From the NCBI GenBank assembly GCA_963377175.1, contig CAUJNA010001431.1:1-64000 (forward strand): a stretch of 64,000 nucleotides of DNA. The letters run 5' to 3'. The notes beneath the pieces are model-generated. The model did not search any database. It had not been told where the DNA came from and was given only the letters and a program-made list of their open reading frames with translations. Source of the DNA: Effrenium voratum. Taxonomy: Eukaryota; Sar; Dinophyceae; Suessiales; Symbiodiniaceae. Below, in pieces: positions 43,492 through 55,460 of the stretch. Numbering within the stretch: position 1 is the first letter of the stretch; every line of letters begins with the position of its first letter. Made by a program: the position numbers and the translations under genes.

Positions 43492-43709
43492 CTCAACAGG
43501 GAAAGAAACACAGCAAACCAGAAACCGGGACCCTTATTAACCCCAGTCCGGTAGGCGAGCGCAAACCCTGGTTTTGATCTGGACATCTTGAGCCAATGGT
43601 CATTGCCATTTGACAAATCCATGCAAAGCAAAGGGGCCTCCAACATCACATACATGCACACCCTTCTGGGGTACCTCTTTGGGGGTCAAGGGGTCGTGAT
43701 TATTCAACT
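43491..43709 (-). repeat. 5' LTR of element 2
   Basis: 219 bp. It differs from the 3' LTR by five substitutions and one single-base indel (about 2-3 percent). Confidence 0.92.
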
Positions 43710-43714
43710 AAGAT
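43710..43714. repeat. Target-site duplication, element 2 (AAGAT)
   Basis: Partner of 37510-37514. The oxygenase stop codon lies 215 bp further on, so element 2 sits just downstream of the oxygenase coding end. Confidence 0.93.
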
Positions 43715-43928
43715 ATGTGCAAGTGTGCCCTGATGCGCCGAAAAACGGTAAACATTGCGATTGATTTCCCCAGCATTTTCCTGGAGCTTCTATGACAACA
43801 TCACTTTTCCGGCCAACAGCAACGCACCATCAATTGGTCGATACTTCGGTCAGCATCAGCAGCTCACGATGCTTTGCGCCTGCTCCGTATGCTGCATAAA
43901 GCAAGTGTTGCGCCTTGGCAACTGTCAC

Positions 43929-45374
43929 TCATGGCGAAGCTTCCCACGTGATTACCGCCATGCTGTACACTCTGGACAAATCAACCTGTATGCCATCGTT
44001 TCCATAGTCTCCTCTCAACAGGAGCCCGGCAGTCTCTTTTTGCGCATGGTGAATCCAGAAGCCGCGACGGAACTTGCCCCCGAACTGTTGCTGCCAGCAC
44101 CAAGCTTCACTAAAGACCTCTAGCGCCTCTTCATCGTCCTCCTCTTCAGCGTCCTCATAATCCTCTCTCCTCTCGTACCTATAATCTTCGAGTTCGCGTA
44201 TCTCTCCATCATCATCACCATTATCGAGAATCTTCTCCACAAAAGGAAGATTCTCAGGCACAAACTCTCCAACCAAGATCTCTTCTTTGAAGCTTTCCTC
44301 GTACAACGCCGCAGTGACGCTGGGTTGCAGGCCGCGTTCTTTTAAGAGATCTTTGAGCGCCAGGAAGAGTTGCAAGTCGGCGCCCTTCAGCAGCACGTGC
44401 GCGGCCTCCTTGAGGCGAAGAGCCTCCCGAATAGTCCCCAGAGAATACCTTGACTGTTCTCAACAAGGAGTATAGGAAACACCTTACTGAACCCTAGGGG
44501 CGAGCTAAGAACAGCCAAGATACTGGTGTAGCAAGGGGATGGCCACCGAATCGAACTCGATTTGTTCAAGTAGCTCTCTGAGCAGTCCCTTGACTTTCTC
44601 CGAGGCCAGGATTGCCAAAGGCTCGTCGCGCTCTGTAAAAATATGGTAGTGCAAAGTAACTCGAACACCCTGTGACACTGGAGAAATTTCATGGGTGCAG
44701 TCTGCAAAAAAGGCAGCCCATTGGACACTTCGGGTCGACTTCTTTGCCCAGTCCAGAATCTCTGCGTCGCCTTGGGGTGATGTAACTATCAGCTCTCCTC
44801 CTTCAAAGGTCTGCGGCAGACAAACGACCAAAGACCCTAAGAGATTTGCTTGCACTGGTGTGTCCTTGTGTGCCTTGAAAAAGCCACCCTCGGGGTACAC
44901 CGACAACTTGTCAAACTCCAGTCTCACTGTAGCTGCGGGGAAGAGGCTTCGTTGAACAAGTGGGGCCAAGCGATTCGCGAGCTTCAGAGAGTTGCGGACC
45001 TCCACGTTTTCTGGCGTCAGCTCACGGGCATTTCTGTAATTGGTATCCACCACCGTCCGTGCACCTTTGCCCAGGGCTGAGGGGGCACAAGCTTGCACGA
45101 GAGTGTTCAGGTCATTAGAATCTGAAATGTTCGTCCAGCCCGAAGATGTTCGCACAAGCAGCTTGTCCTTTAAACCTGGGCCGCCTGGCAACTCTCCATG
45201 GACGCAGCAGGTTGCTTTGCTGAGCTCTGCTTGCAATTCGTTCAGAGGTGTTGCCTTGAGGTGAGCCCTGCGAGGTATATTGCGCACTGGCCGCAGAAAC
45301 AGCTGCCACCGCGCACGGAATGCCACTGCAAGAAGCAGGCCCTGCAAAAACCTCCGAGCAAAAGGACGCGTCAT
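43929..45374 (-). CDS. 2-oxoglutarate/Fe(II)-dependent oxygenase, prolyl-hydroxylase-like (one intron)
   Basis: Proposed join of 44524-45374 and 43929-44448 (minus strand): 456 residues, with a 75-bp GT-AG intron (44449-44523) that restores one continuous frame. The catalytic fold shows FDKLSVYPEGGFFKAHKDTP (HxD iron ligands, His codon 44868-44870), FEGGELIV, CTHEISPV (distal His, 44691-44693) and GVRVTLHYH (Arg for 2-oxoglutarate). Such enzymes hydroxylate protein or small substrates using O2 and 2-oxoglutarate; the substrate is not predictable. The basic N-terminus (MTRPFARRFLQGLLLAVAF) could be a targeting peptide. The C-terminal exon is unusually acidic (YEDAEEEDDEEALEVF). An earlier in-frame TTG exists, but ATG at 45374 is the first ATG. 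GTAT occurs at both the donor and the exon start after the acceptor. Upstream exons cannot be excluded. Confidence 0.75.
44449..44523 (-). other. Intron of the oxygenase gene
   Basis: 75 bp, begins GTATCTTGGCTG and ends AACAGTCAAG, followed by GTATTC. Splicing converts a frame that would stop at LGCS into LLHQYSLGTIREALRLKEAA. In the decayed copy A the acceptor is deleted. The repeated GTAT at both borders makes the exact cut ambiguous by up to four bases without changing the mRNA. Confidence 0.65.
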
Positions 45375-45492
45375 GACACTTGAGCCGGTAGCTGCCTCGT
45401 TCAAGCATGTTCAAGCAGTCTAGCATGCATGCTGGGAGGGCTTGGTGTTTCAACTCAGAAAAGTCCGGTTCTATGCCATATCGGGCAAGCCA

Positions 45493-48400
45493 ACAGTACG
45501 AATGGCCATGGTGGAAAGTGCCACCCTTCTGTGATAAAGCGGAATTCGATTCGCTATGACTGGATTGCCACTTGCAAGGGAAACTGTCCCCTGGCCACTC
45601 ACCCGAATGAAGGCATGTGTACGCTATGTCAAGCGCAGGTCAGGATCTAAGATCTGAGCACCCAGGGAAGACAAGAACTGGAAGATGCACACCAGCAATC
45701 CGGCCTCACGCAGCCATCTTGCAGCGATCTAGCGCTGACGCAGTTGCCGGGGTCAAACTTTTGTATGTGACTCATAGACATGGCAAACCCTTACAGTGGT
45801 TGTGTAACACAAAACCGTGTGATCAGGATCGAATTTCCAACTCCGTTTTGTTTGACAGGAGTGGGATGGTCAAGCTTTTCACCAGCTTTAAAATTTAGAA
45901 CACTTCAAAAGTTCGACGCGAAGGACACAGTAACAACTTGTAGGATTCTAGGCGGAAGAGCTGCTCTCTAAGCAGCCACAAGCGGCGCAACTTGTGTCCT
46001 GGCAGCGTAGGCATATGAAGCGGGCGATTATTCGCTGCAAGAGTTCGGCGGGACCATTCAGTTTGTCCAAACCCCACTTAATGTTCAACCCAATTGCGGT
46101 TCAATGCTTTGTATGTAGACTCTTGTAACTAGGATTGCTTACCGGCCGTTCATAGTTGAGTAAGACACTGGAAAAAAGAGCTCCAAGCCGAGCTCAGGCT
46201 TGCAAGAAAGGCGTTGCCCCACACCCAACAGAGTTAGGGCGGGAATTTGGTCCCTAAACGCAAGGAAACCTATCCAGAGTGTTCTGCCAACTTGTGGTTT
46301 GAACGTTGAACATCCAAAGGAGCAACCCTAGGGAAGCAAATCAGACTTCTCAACACCTCACCCTGCAGAACCCGTGGGCAACCCAAATGAACCATTCCAC
46401 AAAGAGCCGGCACCCAGAAACCAGTCTGGTTTTTGTTGAGAAAGTGTCTAGAAACCAAAATGGAGAACCGAAGGAATGCACTTGGATCCAGTGACTTCGA
46501 CTTCCTTGCAGCTCGGAATTTGGTTCCTTAGACCTTCTGTACGTGTCATATGGAAAATAAACCACAAAGGTCTGGGCAAACATCACAAGTGGGGACCCCT
46601 TTCCAAGGGTTTTGAGGGTCAACCCTTCAATCCGAACATCCCACTGGGGTTCGGACCCGCATCTCATCCGTCCAGCCCTTGCCATCCATCTGGAAGGGCA
46701 GCACCGGGAGCTTCAGCAAACGCCTTAAGGCCGTGGTTAGGATGACGCGTTGTGAAACCTTGCTGGCTGTAGCCATTGGTCTAGGGGTTTGTCAAGGATC
46801 CCTGGAAGGAATGGGGGAGGTACCCCTAGAATTGGGGGGTGTTTACTCCAAAACTGGGTCTTCTGCCATGAACAAAAGGTATACCCTGCCATGGAACCTG
46901 CTTGCGGGGTCCTGGCGTGGACAATGTTCCTCTAAAAGCAACCCTGTAGTGGCTTTCTTGTGGGCGAGAAGGCGATGAGCCAACTTCCTCTTTTGAACCA
47001 TCCAAAGGATGTCCATGTTGAGACAGCCCCAATCGTACATCAACGGCATCCTTCCCAGCAAATGTTGGCTGTCAGGGATTGCCACCTGTTTTGGGACAAG
47101 TCGGCATTCCGAAAAGAATCCTCCACTTTGATAGTATTATACAAGGCTACAAGGGTTATATAGGCATGTACCAGGGCAACTGCCAAGCTCCCGTCACTTC
47201 CGTCACTTCAGGCCCTCCTTTAAAAAAAAATCCTCAGCACTTTTTGAGCCATGAGCACCACACGCCAGCGCCAGCTGAGGCGCCGGGCACCTCGTACCAG
47301 TCCCACACCACTTGCGACCTCAAGGCTGGCGGCTGAAACGGCCGCTCCTTTTGCAGAAATCTGAAGTCCTACGATTGGGGGTGGCGTGTTCCAGGTAAGT
47401 TGGTTCGAACAAGAAAAGGAGTCCCCTCATTTTTACGGTCAACAGAGAGAATCTCTGGAAAAACTATGGATTCGCATCTGGTGGTTTCCTCCTGAAGTAC
47501 TTAATAGTACCTCCTGCCCAGTGAACCCCTCAAAGAATCCTTCAGGAGCCAGTTATTGGTTTCCCCTACTCTTGTTTACGCGCTTACGACTGGTTCCCAC
47601 AAAAGCATCCAAACCGTTCAATGGGACAGAGCACGGGCCCTGTCGGAGGGGGGTGTCCCATATATGGAGCTCCTGGCATGCAGCAAAAAAGGTTCTTCGC
47701 CTGCGGCCTACTCCCAACTTTCCAAAAACTCTTCATTCCTGGGTCCTGTCACGCGCGGGGCCACCTTTTGTTGGACCCTGGTTGCAGTTAGCACCTTCAA
47801 AGAGGTCCCAAAGAGGATCAATGGATTCCCCAACTGTTCAACTGGTGAGCTCCCAAATGTTGGAACTGTTGAAACCCCCTGCCCCAAAGACTGCCCTTGG
47901 TACAGCCTTTGTAAGAGCTGTGATGAGGGAGTTGCGGTCGCCATTCGGGTAGACGGATTCTTGGCCCCATTCGCCTACCTCAGTTTTCTGCCCCTTGCCA
48001 ACCAAAACTGAATTCAAAAGTTGGCGGGTACGCTAACCAGAACACCACCAAAAAATGAGGGTGCTTGCCAAAGTCAAGCGAATATTGACCCTCCTTTTAC
48101 GCTATTTTGGATTATGGTCCAGATCCGGTGCATCTCTTTGCCCCTCTACCACAGACCTGGAAACAGCCCATATTCGGGAGCCTTTGGGTAGCTATCCTTT
48201 TGGGCCAGTTTGGCAAAAAAAAAAAGAACCAAGGGTCACGTTGCCTGAGGTCATGGCATCATGGTCGCACGCACAAACACCGCCGAATTGATGAACACGT
48301 AGACCTCAGAGGAAGTGGCGCCCCAGAGACAAAGCCGCCACATCTTGACCACCAATCCGACCGCCTGGAGAACAGCTCGCCCTGGGCTTTCCTCACGGGA

Positions 48401-51358
48401 GCGACCTCCCAAAAAAATTGTCCGGGTCTCGGGTTTCTCTTTGGAACGAAAAAGGATTGCTCAGAAAAGGACACACCCAGACCCTTGGGTTGTGGGAATG
48501 GCCCTGTGATACCATCAGTTGGAACTCCCAAGGACAAGTTCTTCACGTGCACCGCCCAGGAATGGGCATCATGTACCTGGAAACTTGTGTGCGTCCACCA
48601 ATCTTCAACCATGTTCAAGGGTGCACAAATTAAGAATCATAGCCATCTTAGCATCTCCTAAGGTCATACCTTTTGTTTCGATCCCTGTGGCTATGTCAGC
48701 TTTGGCTCACTGTGCCATCAGTTGGGCACCCAGCTCCCCTTGCGGAAACCCAGCACTGAGCCATGGCAAAACCGGCAAACAAAACCGTACCCGTGGCAAA
48801 CCCCGCTCGCGCAACCAAGGGACCAGTCACTCTTTCAATAGGCCCAAAAGTTGTCTTGTTTCCCCTGGTGCTTATTTTTAAGAAAACGGCCCAAGAAACA
48901 AAACAAAAAACCAGAAACGAGCCAGACGAAGAAGAAAAGACTCACTCGTGTCTTAAAGACACCGGTCACCCATCCTTCGATCCTTCGATCCTTCGGCGCC
49001 GGCGTAGAGGTTGTAGCAACTCCAGAAATCCCGCTGACCCCAAGGGATGCGCCTCACGCGCGAGGCTATCGCTGGCCTCTTGCCTGGGACGCTTTTGTTG
49101 TGGGATCCTTTCATTTTGGGACCCCTCCAACTGTTTTTCTTGGACCCTCTGGTTGTCCAGTTTGGAACCCTTTTTGGTTTTGGTCTCATGAATACATAGG
49201 ACTGTAGACCCTATGATGGACATGTTGTTCAAAGTGCTCCCACTTGAGCTTCATCCCCGCTGTCCAACCTGGGAAGTCTAGATGTTCGATAGCAAAAAGA
49301 TTGGTTTCGGATACACACATGCCTAATATACCCACCAGGCCCAGATTCAAACTCAACTTTTTCGGACATCTGAGCAGAGCCAGTTCTGTAAGATTCCTTG
49401 GGAACAGAAGTTTGGGTGAAGTGAAAACCATCTTTCTATCGTGGTTTCCACTGGCCTCAAAGTATTGCCAGGAGATTCATGGGATATACAACCACCATAT
49501 GTATATAACCCGTGTTCCTCTGGACATAGTGGTTTAAGGGTAGTGAAAACCATCCCAGAATCTTAGAATCATAGCAAGAGGTTGATGTGGATATGGGTCA
49601 AAACTGGGACCAAAGAAAACACTGGTTGGCTTCATGTTTGCTTCCTGACACTTGCAAAACACCGCCGCTCGTCTCTGAGTTCAAAGGGATGTAATCTTCT
49701 TGGATTTGAACCGCGGTCATCATATGCGATTTCCCTGAAGGACAGGGGAATTTAGTAAGTCCCGCAGTGCTTGTAGGCAACAGTCCACACAAAGGCTTAT
49801 ATGGGAAGTGCTAGAATCAACTACAAATCAACATGGGAACAAACAAAGGGATACTCCAAAAGGAGTCTCCTCCAAAGATGGTGGTGTTCGCGGTTCCAGT
49901 GATCTGCTGGGGAGTCCTTCCACATACCCGGTTGTTGTTGTGTTTCTTGATGTCATTGAAAAAACCTGGCTGCTCATGGCAGGTGCCTGCTTTTTAGTGA
50001 GTGGTCGACATCGTACCCTACGACGAGCAGTGGTATTTGGAGGGGGGAACTACCTCAGCTTTTGACAAACATAATGTGCTTGATGTTGGTCGATATATGA
50101 AGTCAAACTCAAAATGTATAATGAAATAAAAGCTTTGATACATCGCAAGGGGAGCTAAGAGAAGCCCTATGCTGCATGGTCCCACTAATTGTCACCAACT
50201 GTCACGATTAAGCTTAATTAGCAATGGCTCCTCCTTGCAAGTTGGCTCTAAATGAGTATGATAGCGTCTTCCGCACAAATCCTGGGCCGGAGGCTGCATG
50301 TTGGCATAGGTCTCCGTGACCAAGACCAGCAGCTGGATCCCCAAGTACCTTTGCGGCAGGGAGGAAACCAGAAGAAAACTGTTCCTTTTCGAAGTTGCCT
50401 CAGCTGTCTGAGTGAAACCTGTCAACCAGGAGGCCATCAAAAGGCCGGAGGTTGGTCTGAAAACGTTTGTTCGATGTCCCCCACCATCCTTTTTTGGCTA
50501 GCAACCCCCAAATCGCCAATAGTTATTCGTAGTTTCAGCATCACCATCCGAAAGGGAGGAAACCAAAGGCCTAACAACCGAGAGGCTGCCAGGGGGAGCA
50601 GCGTGGAAGGTGGGTGTTTCGTCCAACTAAAGCAGTATAGACCCTCATACAAGTGGTATATAACCTTCACATACATCTATTCCCAACTTAGATTACTTAC
50701 ATCTGTATCCGACCTTGTGACGGTGACCCAAGGCCACGTCCATCTAAACCCCATCCCTGCTTAGTGTTTATGATGTGTCAAAACCTAGCCCTGGCACACT
50801 GCACTTGGGCATAACAATACATGAGGTAACGATTGGAGTGCAAAGTGTTCATGCATCAGTTTCATAATTTCAAAAAGTGCACCACAACCCCATCCTCGGA
50901 TGGGGGTGTCATTGGTTTTGAGGATTATGTTCTGCGGGTTATTGAAAGGAAAACCAAAAAGAAACCCACGGATTTTGGTGAACACACCGTTCTACCCAGC
51001 CCAAACGCACCAGCAGCCCAGCGCACGCGCGCTGCCACTTTCCTGGCAAGTCCGGGTGGGTGCCCCACTTGAGAGGGGATCTTTCACTTTTGGGAAGCAC
51101 AACCTATTGTCAATCCGCAAGCTTGATTCATCTTGCGTCCATAACACGAGGCTCGTTGAACATGCAGGTAGCGGTCAACCGCAAAAGCTTGGACTGAATT
51201 ATGTGAGCTATTGTGAATATTCATTGTGTCATGTACTTGCACTGCAAATTCGCTTTTTTTGGCAAGGAGGTGAGTGTCTTTGCTCATGTCCAGCGCGGGA
51301 GACTCGGCTCACAGCTCACAGGCTTCCCTTTGGAGGCAAAAGGGGTTGTCTTGTCCCA

Positions 51359-51390
<32 letters not shown>

Positions 51391-53237
51391 GTATCCCTTG
51401 AGACACCTTTCAAGGAAAACCAATAGGCAATCTCCCCTCAGGTTGGTGGTGGTTTTTAGAGTCATTTGCCCAGGTCCAAAGGCATCGGGGGTGATGGCTG
51501 TCGGTTCCAGTGAAAGGGGTTACAAGGAAGTTCACTGCTGGTTCACTCAAGTCAAACCACTTGAGTCGCAATCAAGCCTCTGGACTACCCAAAAGCAAAT
51601 ATAAAGAATCAAAAGGGCGGCCGCACCTATTTATGCTTGGGACTGTCCCGGGCCCTCACTTGGTGACTGGTTAGCAACCTTGACAAGGGCTTGCTGGGAA
51701 TTCACTGTTCACAAAACACACGATTCCTCCCGGATCTTTACCCCGTTTCAGCGTGTTTGTTTTTCCCCCGCTCGTGTGTTGAGAACTGGGCGTGAATTTG
51801 CGCGTGCCTGTTTCTGCCCACCAACCAGTTGGCAAGGTACTGCCTGTTAGAATGCATAGGTTTGCCCCAACATCGTGGAACCTTCCAAAATGGCCCAACC
51901 TATTCATGTCGACTCCGCATGAAAAATGCATCCTTTCCCGGGGAATTAAGAGAAAAAGCCTCTTCTCCAGAGACTTTCAAAATAAGCGAGTTTCAAATGG
52001 TCTAAAGTGGGAAACCATTCTTCGAACCCCTAAACATTCCAGGCTGCAAAGTAACACTTCCGGTGCTGGAAACAAAACGAAACCAAGAGGGTCCGAAGGA
52101 TGCATGAGGCAGCCACCTGCTCATTGAACAACCTTCATATTTCCGCAACGGTCAAAATCAGCTGCTTTTTCAACAGGGAAGGGAAATTGCGTTTGTGTCC
52201 CCCGCCTTTTTGGTTGAAATTTGGTGAGTTCCCCCACCACGGACATGCCAAAACCTCGTGGCTGGCCTAAGCGATCCTGCTGCTCTTCCAGCTTTCGCGT
52301 GGTGTCGATCACCTCTAGCAATCGCTACGTGCGGCTACATGGAGGCGAAAGGAAAGTGAGATAAGAAACGAACCGGACACCATTAAGGGGGCCTACTAAG
52401 ATTCATATCCCTTGTGATCCTTTGAAGGTTCGTTGTGGTTCATACCATATCCTGCCTCCCAAAGGTGCCAGTTGAGTAGATTTCAAACCATGGAACCCAC
52501 GAAGCACTACGGGGCATGTTTGATTCAATGCCACAGCCCCCAAAAACGAGCCGATATGCTCAGAATCAAAAGCAAACGGATCTACACTGCTTGACATTGG
52601 ATTTGTTTGGCGAGTTCTATTTTTTCTGTGGGAAGCTTTTGTGGGAAACTCGTATTTGTCGTACCCATGTCCCTCCCAATGCATCAAAACTGGAATTCTG
52701 ACCGAAGCTCAAATCGAAAGATCCACAGTCAGGATCCTTGGGTCTTTCCAAACATAGGCTTCTGAATTCCCTACTACCCTAGTTGATCCTGTTTACCGTA
52801 TACCTAGTTGTGGCGGCTATTTAAAGGATGCTTTGAACTATTCATCAGGGAGCCCGGTCCTGCCGGAAGAAAAGGCATCCCAACTGAGGGAATCCCACTG
52901 ACCACAACATGGTGGGGGGTTGTTGTCAAGGGTAAGATGGTTTCCCCTACCCCCGAAGGCCCGTTCAATGGTGGCTACATGGCGCCTATATAAGGTTTGG
53001 AGGTAGCGGAGATCATCTTAGATGTTGGTCAGGGTCCAGAAGGTTGATCTTCTTTTGCAGGTCCAAAGGGGAAAAGTGAGGCTTGGCCCTTCTTCGTGCC
53101 TGGAATCAAAGGATGGTTTGGGGGTTCAGGGGTAGCTCCAATCCAAGCCACCGAACCGAGTGAGGGCAAGGTGAGCAAGGGCTCCCGCCGGACCGAAAAC
53201 CAGCGCGGTAAAGTAGCCCGTCACCGTGCTCAGTAGG
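45493..53237. other. Spacer
   Basis: No supported coding region. A TA/CATA microsatellite lies at 51359-51394. A 188-codon plus frame at 47386-47952 has no domain and is matched by long frames on the other strand, so it is treated as chance. The GGTTTCC/GGAAACC word bias seen in 1-20265 returns here. Confidence 0.55.
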
Positions 53238-53397
53238 CAAACTTGGCTCCTGTTTTAGCCTTTGCAAACTGGCTTCACAAAAGGTCAGGCGCTGCAAGAG
53301 CCACGACCCAGACCTCAGGTCTGTTCATGTTTGCCTGGCCAGGCACTCTATGTGGGAGAGAGAGTTGGTCACACTGGCCACTGTACCACATCCTTCC
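53238..53397 (-). repeat. Split direct repeat B2
   Basis: 160 bp, 157 identical to B1 (53466-53625). Contains GACCCAGACCTCAGGTCTG, with a CAGACCTCAGGTCTG palindrome (CAGACCT/AGGTCTG). Confidence 0.88.
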
Positions 53398-53419
53398 GCT
53401 TTCGGGCGAAATGGGTGGG

Positions 53420-53467
53420 CCGAAGTGAAGCTGCGCAAAGGCATGTGGCGCAAAGTTTTGCATGTCA
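53420..53467 (-). repeat. Split direct repeat A2
   Basis: 48 bp, one mismatch to A1 (56213-56260). It overlaps the border of B1 by two bases and is separated from B2 by 22 bp. Confidence 0.85.
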
Positions 53468-53625
53468 AACTTGGCTCCTGTTTTAGCCTTTGCAAACTGG
53501 CTTCACAAAAAGTCAGGCGCTGCAAGAGCCACGACCCAGACCTCAGGTCTGTTCATGTTTGCCTGGCCAGGCACTCTATGTGGGAGAGAGAGTTGGTCAC
53601 AACGGCCACTGTACCACATCCTTCC
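53466..53625 (-). repeat. Split direct repeat B1
   Basis: 160 bp. It directly follows the end of the recombinase frame, as expected for the inner copy of the B repeat. Confidence 0.88.
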
Positions 53626-53630
53626 AAATC

Positions 53631-54392
53631 TTAGCAGCGTGACAAAGGATTGCAAACCATGCCGTCTACAACCGAGAGCAACAGATGCGCTGATGCTTCG
53701 GCAAGGGAACACACAGCATCACGCTTGTCCTGCGGTAGCTCAGACAAAAGGAACTGCCCCATGACATCCTGCAAGTAATGCTCAAGTGACCTCCTGGACT
53801 GCCATCGGCCCCGCCACAACACACGTTCTAAGCTTTCAGTGTGGTGAAACAGCCAGGAAGCACCACTGCCCCGTAAGGAATTTGGGGGAATGCCTTTGCG
53901 ACGCTCATCAGTGCAAATTCCCAGGTGTGCAAAAACTTTGTTCCATCGGCTCCGAAAGATGCTTGCAGAGCAGTTGAACGCAGGATTGCCACATAGCAGA
54001 TCTGCTCGTCGGACAACACGTCGCGGGGCAGCACAAGTTGCCAAGAATTCGCTCGGGCGCATCACACAATGGAACCCGATGAGCAAAGCTGCCGCAGCAC
54101 GGGCTTTGTTCAGAAGAGCCAAATCTTTCCGAAGGGGAGGATGGCGAGGTAGGGGAGAGCCACGGGGAACCTTCTGAATGACACAATAATCGTCGATGCA
54201 AAGCAATTGGAACGTTGGGCCGCGGGGAAGGGGGAAGTGGTACCTCACTTGCTCCGAAGAAGTCCAACAACCCGCCCTTCTCAGCAAATTTGCATGGGTG
54301 TGCTGCGCAAGTTCCACTGCAAAACTGGTGCCCATAGCAAGCGTCCGGAAGCATCCAACAACAGGTCGATCACCCAAAGATTCCCGATACAA
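53631..54392 (-). pseudogene. Reverse transcriptase fragment fused to tyrosine recombinase
   Basis: The upstream half has reverse transcriptase motif B (AMGTSFAVELAQHTHANLL) and motif C (LLCIDDYCVIQ). It then passes, without the thumb and RNase H regions, into tyrosine recombinase: LLIGFHCVMRPSEFL with the first Arg, LRGSGASWLFHH with the second Arg, LWRGRWQS with the His/Trp position, and SLEHYLQD with the nucleophile Tyr. A large in-frame deletion near 54180 best explains the fusion. The frame itself is open for about 250 codons to the B1 repeat. Confidence 0.8.
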
Positions 54393-54840
54393 CGCCAGCC
54401 TTTGAAAACGGAAGCAGGGAAAACACCATGCACATGGTTCCTGGAAGCATGCTCGTCAGAGACAATGAAACAGTGAAAAAAGTCCTCTAAGTCCTCTAAA
54501 TCGTCATCCCCAAAAACAAGGTCTTCGTTGTCCTCGAGGTGGATTCCAACCAGTAAGCTTCCATGGGAAAGGCTGGTGGTGGACTCATTCATGGTGATGC
54601 GCCTGCTATTCTCAGGAATGGGGTTCAAAATCTGTCGGTCCTTTTCGGTGTTTTTGTAAACAGCAAATAGGCCGCAACGGTAACTCCTCTGAGATAAAGA
54701 AGCATCAAGAAGGTAAAGGGAGTTCACCGAGTCCCACTTCCTGAACAGCTGGAGCAAGCGTTCCCGGTTGCACATCACGCGGGCCAGCTTGGTACGAGGC
54801 CACGAGCTTTCGGGCTTCCAGAAAAAGCGAGGGTCAGCGT
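54281..54840 (-). pseudogene. Reverse transcriptase N-terminal half
   Basis: Frame with RCGLFAVYKNTEKDRQILNP, IPENSRR, a DLEDFFHCFIVSDEHASRN stretch at the motif A position, and FPASVFKGWRC. It loses frame near 54380 and continues in the frame of 53631-54392. Similar fingers-palm sequences belong to the DIRS-like reverse transcriptases of dinoflagellates. Confidence 0.65.
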
Positions 54841-55460
54841 AGCCAGCTTTTAGCAAGGGGTCGGAAATGAATGTTCACGGGCGTGCCGCCGACGCCCTCC
54901 TGGAACCCCTCGGTAGTGCCAAGCAGGGCCCGTGGCCGTCGAGGCGGCGCTCTTCCCGCCAGCTGCTGAAGCTTCAGCAGCTGCGCTGCATCCAGGCCGC
55001 CCTCGGGGCGCGTGAAGAGCTGGGGCGAAGGGTTGGTCGACCGAACTGGAGCCGGCGCTCTTGAAGAGGAGCTTTCCAGCTTGCCCATGGTTCGCTGAGT
55101 GAGGTCGGCCTGAGTGAGGAGCTTGTCCAGAAGACTTTGAACTGGGTCTGCTGACCCTTCCGGGAGTTGGGACTGAACCTCTTCCAGGTTCTCGGCGCCC
55201 TCTTCGACCGCAGAGAAGTAGACCTCGAGCCGCTCGCCTCCCGACCTGACAAAGTTCATGGCCGCCTCGGCCAACGAACTGGGGGTGGGCCACTCTGCAG
55301 ACCCACGGAAGGCGCCAAAGTCGATGTAGACCTCGTCGGGCGCGTCCGGGAAGGGCTCCTCCGCGAGAAAGCTGAAGCCGCTTGAGTCGAGGTCGAAGAT
55401 CAGGACGTCGAGGTTCCTGCGTGTAGGCTGCCCTGACCGGCCCACTGCCGGAACCACAGC
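54841..55460 (-). pseudogene. N-terminal protein region of the Ngaro-like element
   Basis: About 200 codons: an acidic domain (LDVLIFDLDSSGFSFLAEEP, EVYIDFGAFRGSAEWPTP), a helical stretch (SLLDKLLTQADLTQRTMGKL) and a Pro/Arg-rich tail. It could be a gag-like or linker region. No known domain recognised; its place ahead of the reverse transcriptase is the main clue. Confidence 0.5.

Larger units (their letters stand above)
37515..43709 (-). mobile_element. Element 2: deleted Copia-type LTR retrotransposon
   Basis: 6.2 kb, minus strand, same general plan as element 1 but a different family (LTR interiors unrelated, proteins clearly diverged). LTRs of 219-220 bp differ by five substitutions and one indel. 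Gag and protease are missing: the 5' ORF0-like segment is joined directly to the linker that in element 1 follows the protease (ASRVVEYVPQYDEVVKP). Pol is broken by several frameshifts. It cannot encode its own particles, so any movement would need proteins from relatives. Confidence 0.92.
36596..45492. repeat. Segmental duplication, copy B, interrupted by element 2
   Basis: Host part is 36596-37514 joined to 43715-45492 (about 2.7 kb). Relative to copy A it holds the intact oxygenase gene and an extra 76-bp segment at 43810-43885. The upstream part 36596-37514 shows no supported gene. Confidence 0.88.

Noticed and set aside
45061..45079. Idea that the 31779-31832 scraps are chance matches
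   Set aside because: Three exact matches are collinear with one exon and lie at the duplicon border, so chance is unlikely; kept as a finding.
47386..47952. 188-codon plus frame
   Set aside because: No domain or composition signal; stop-poor stretch in spacer.
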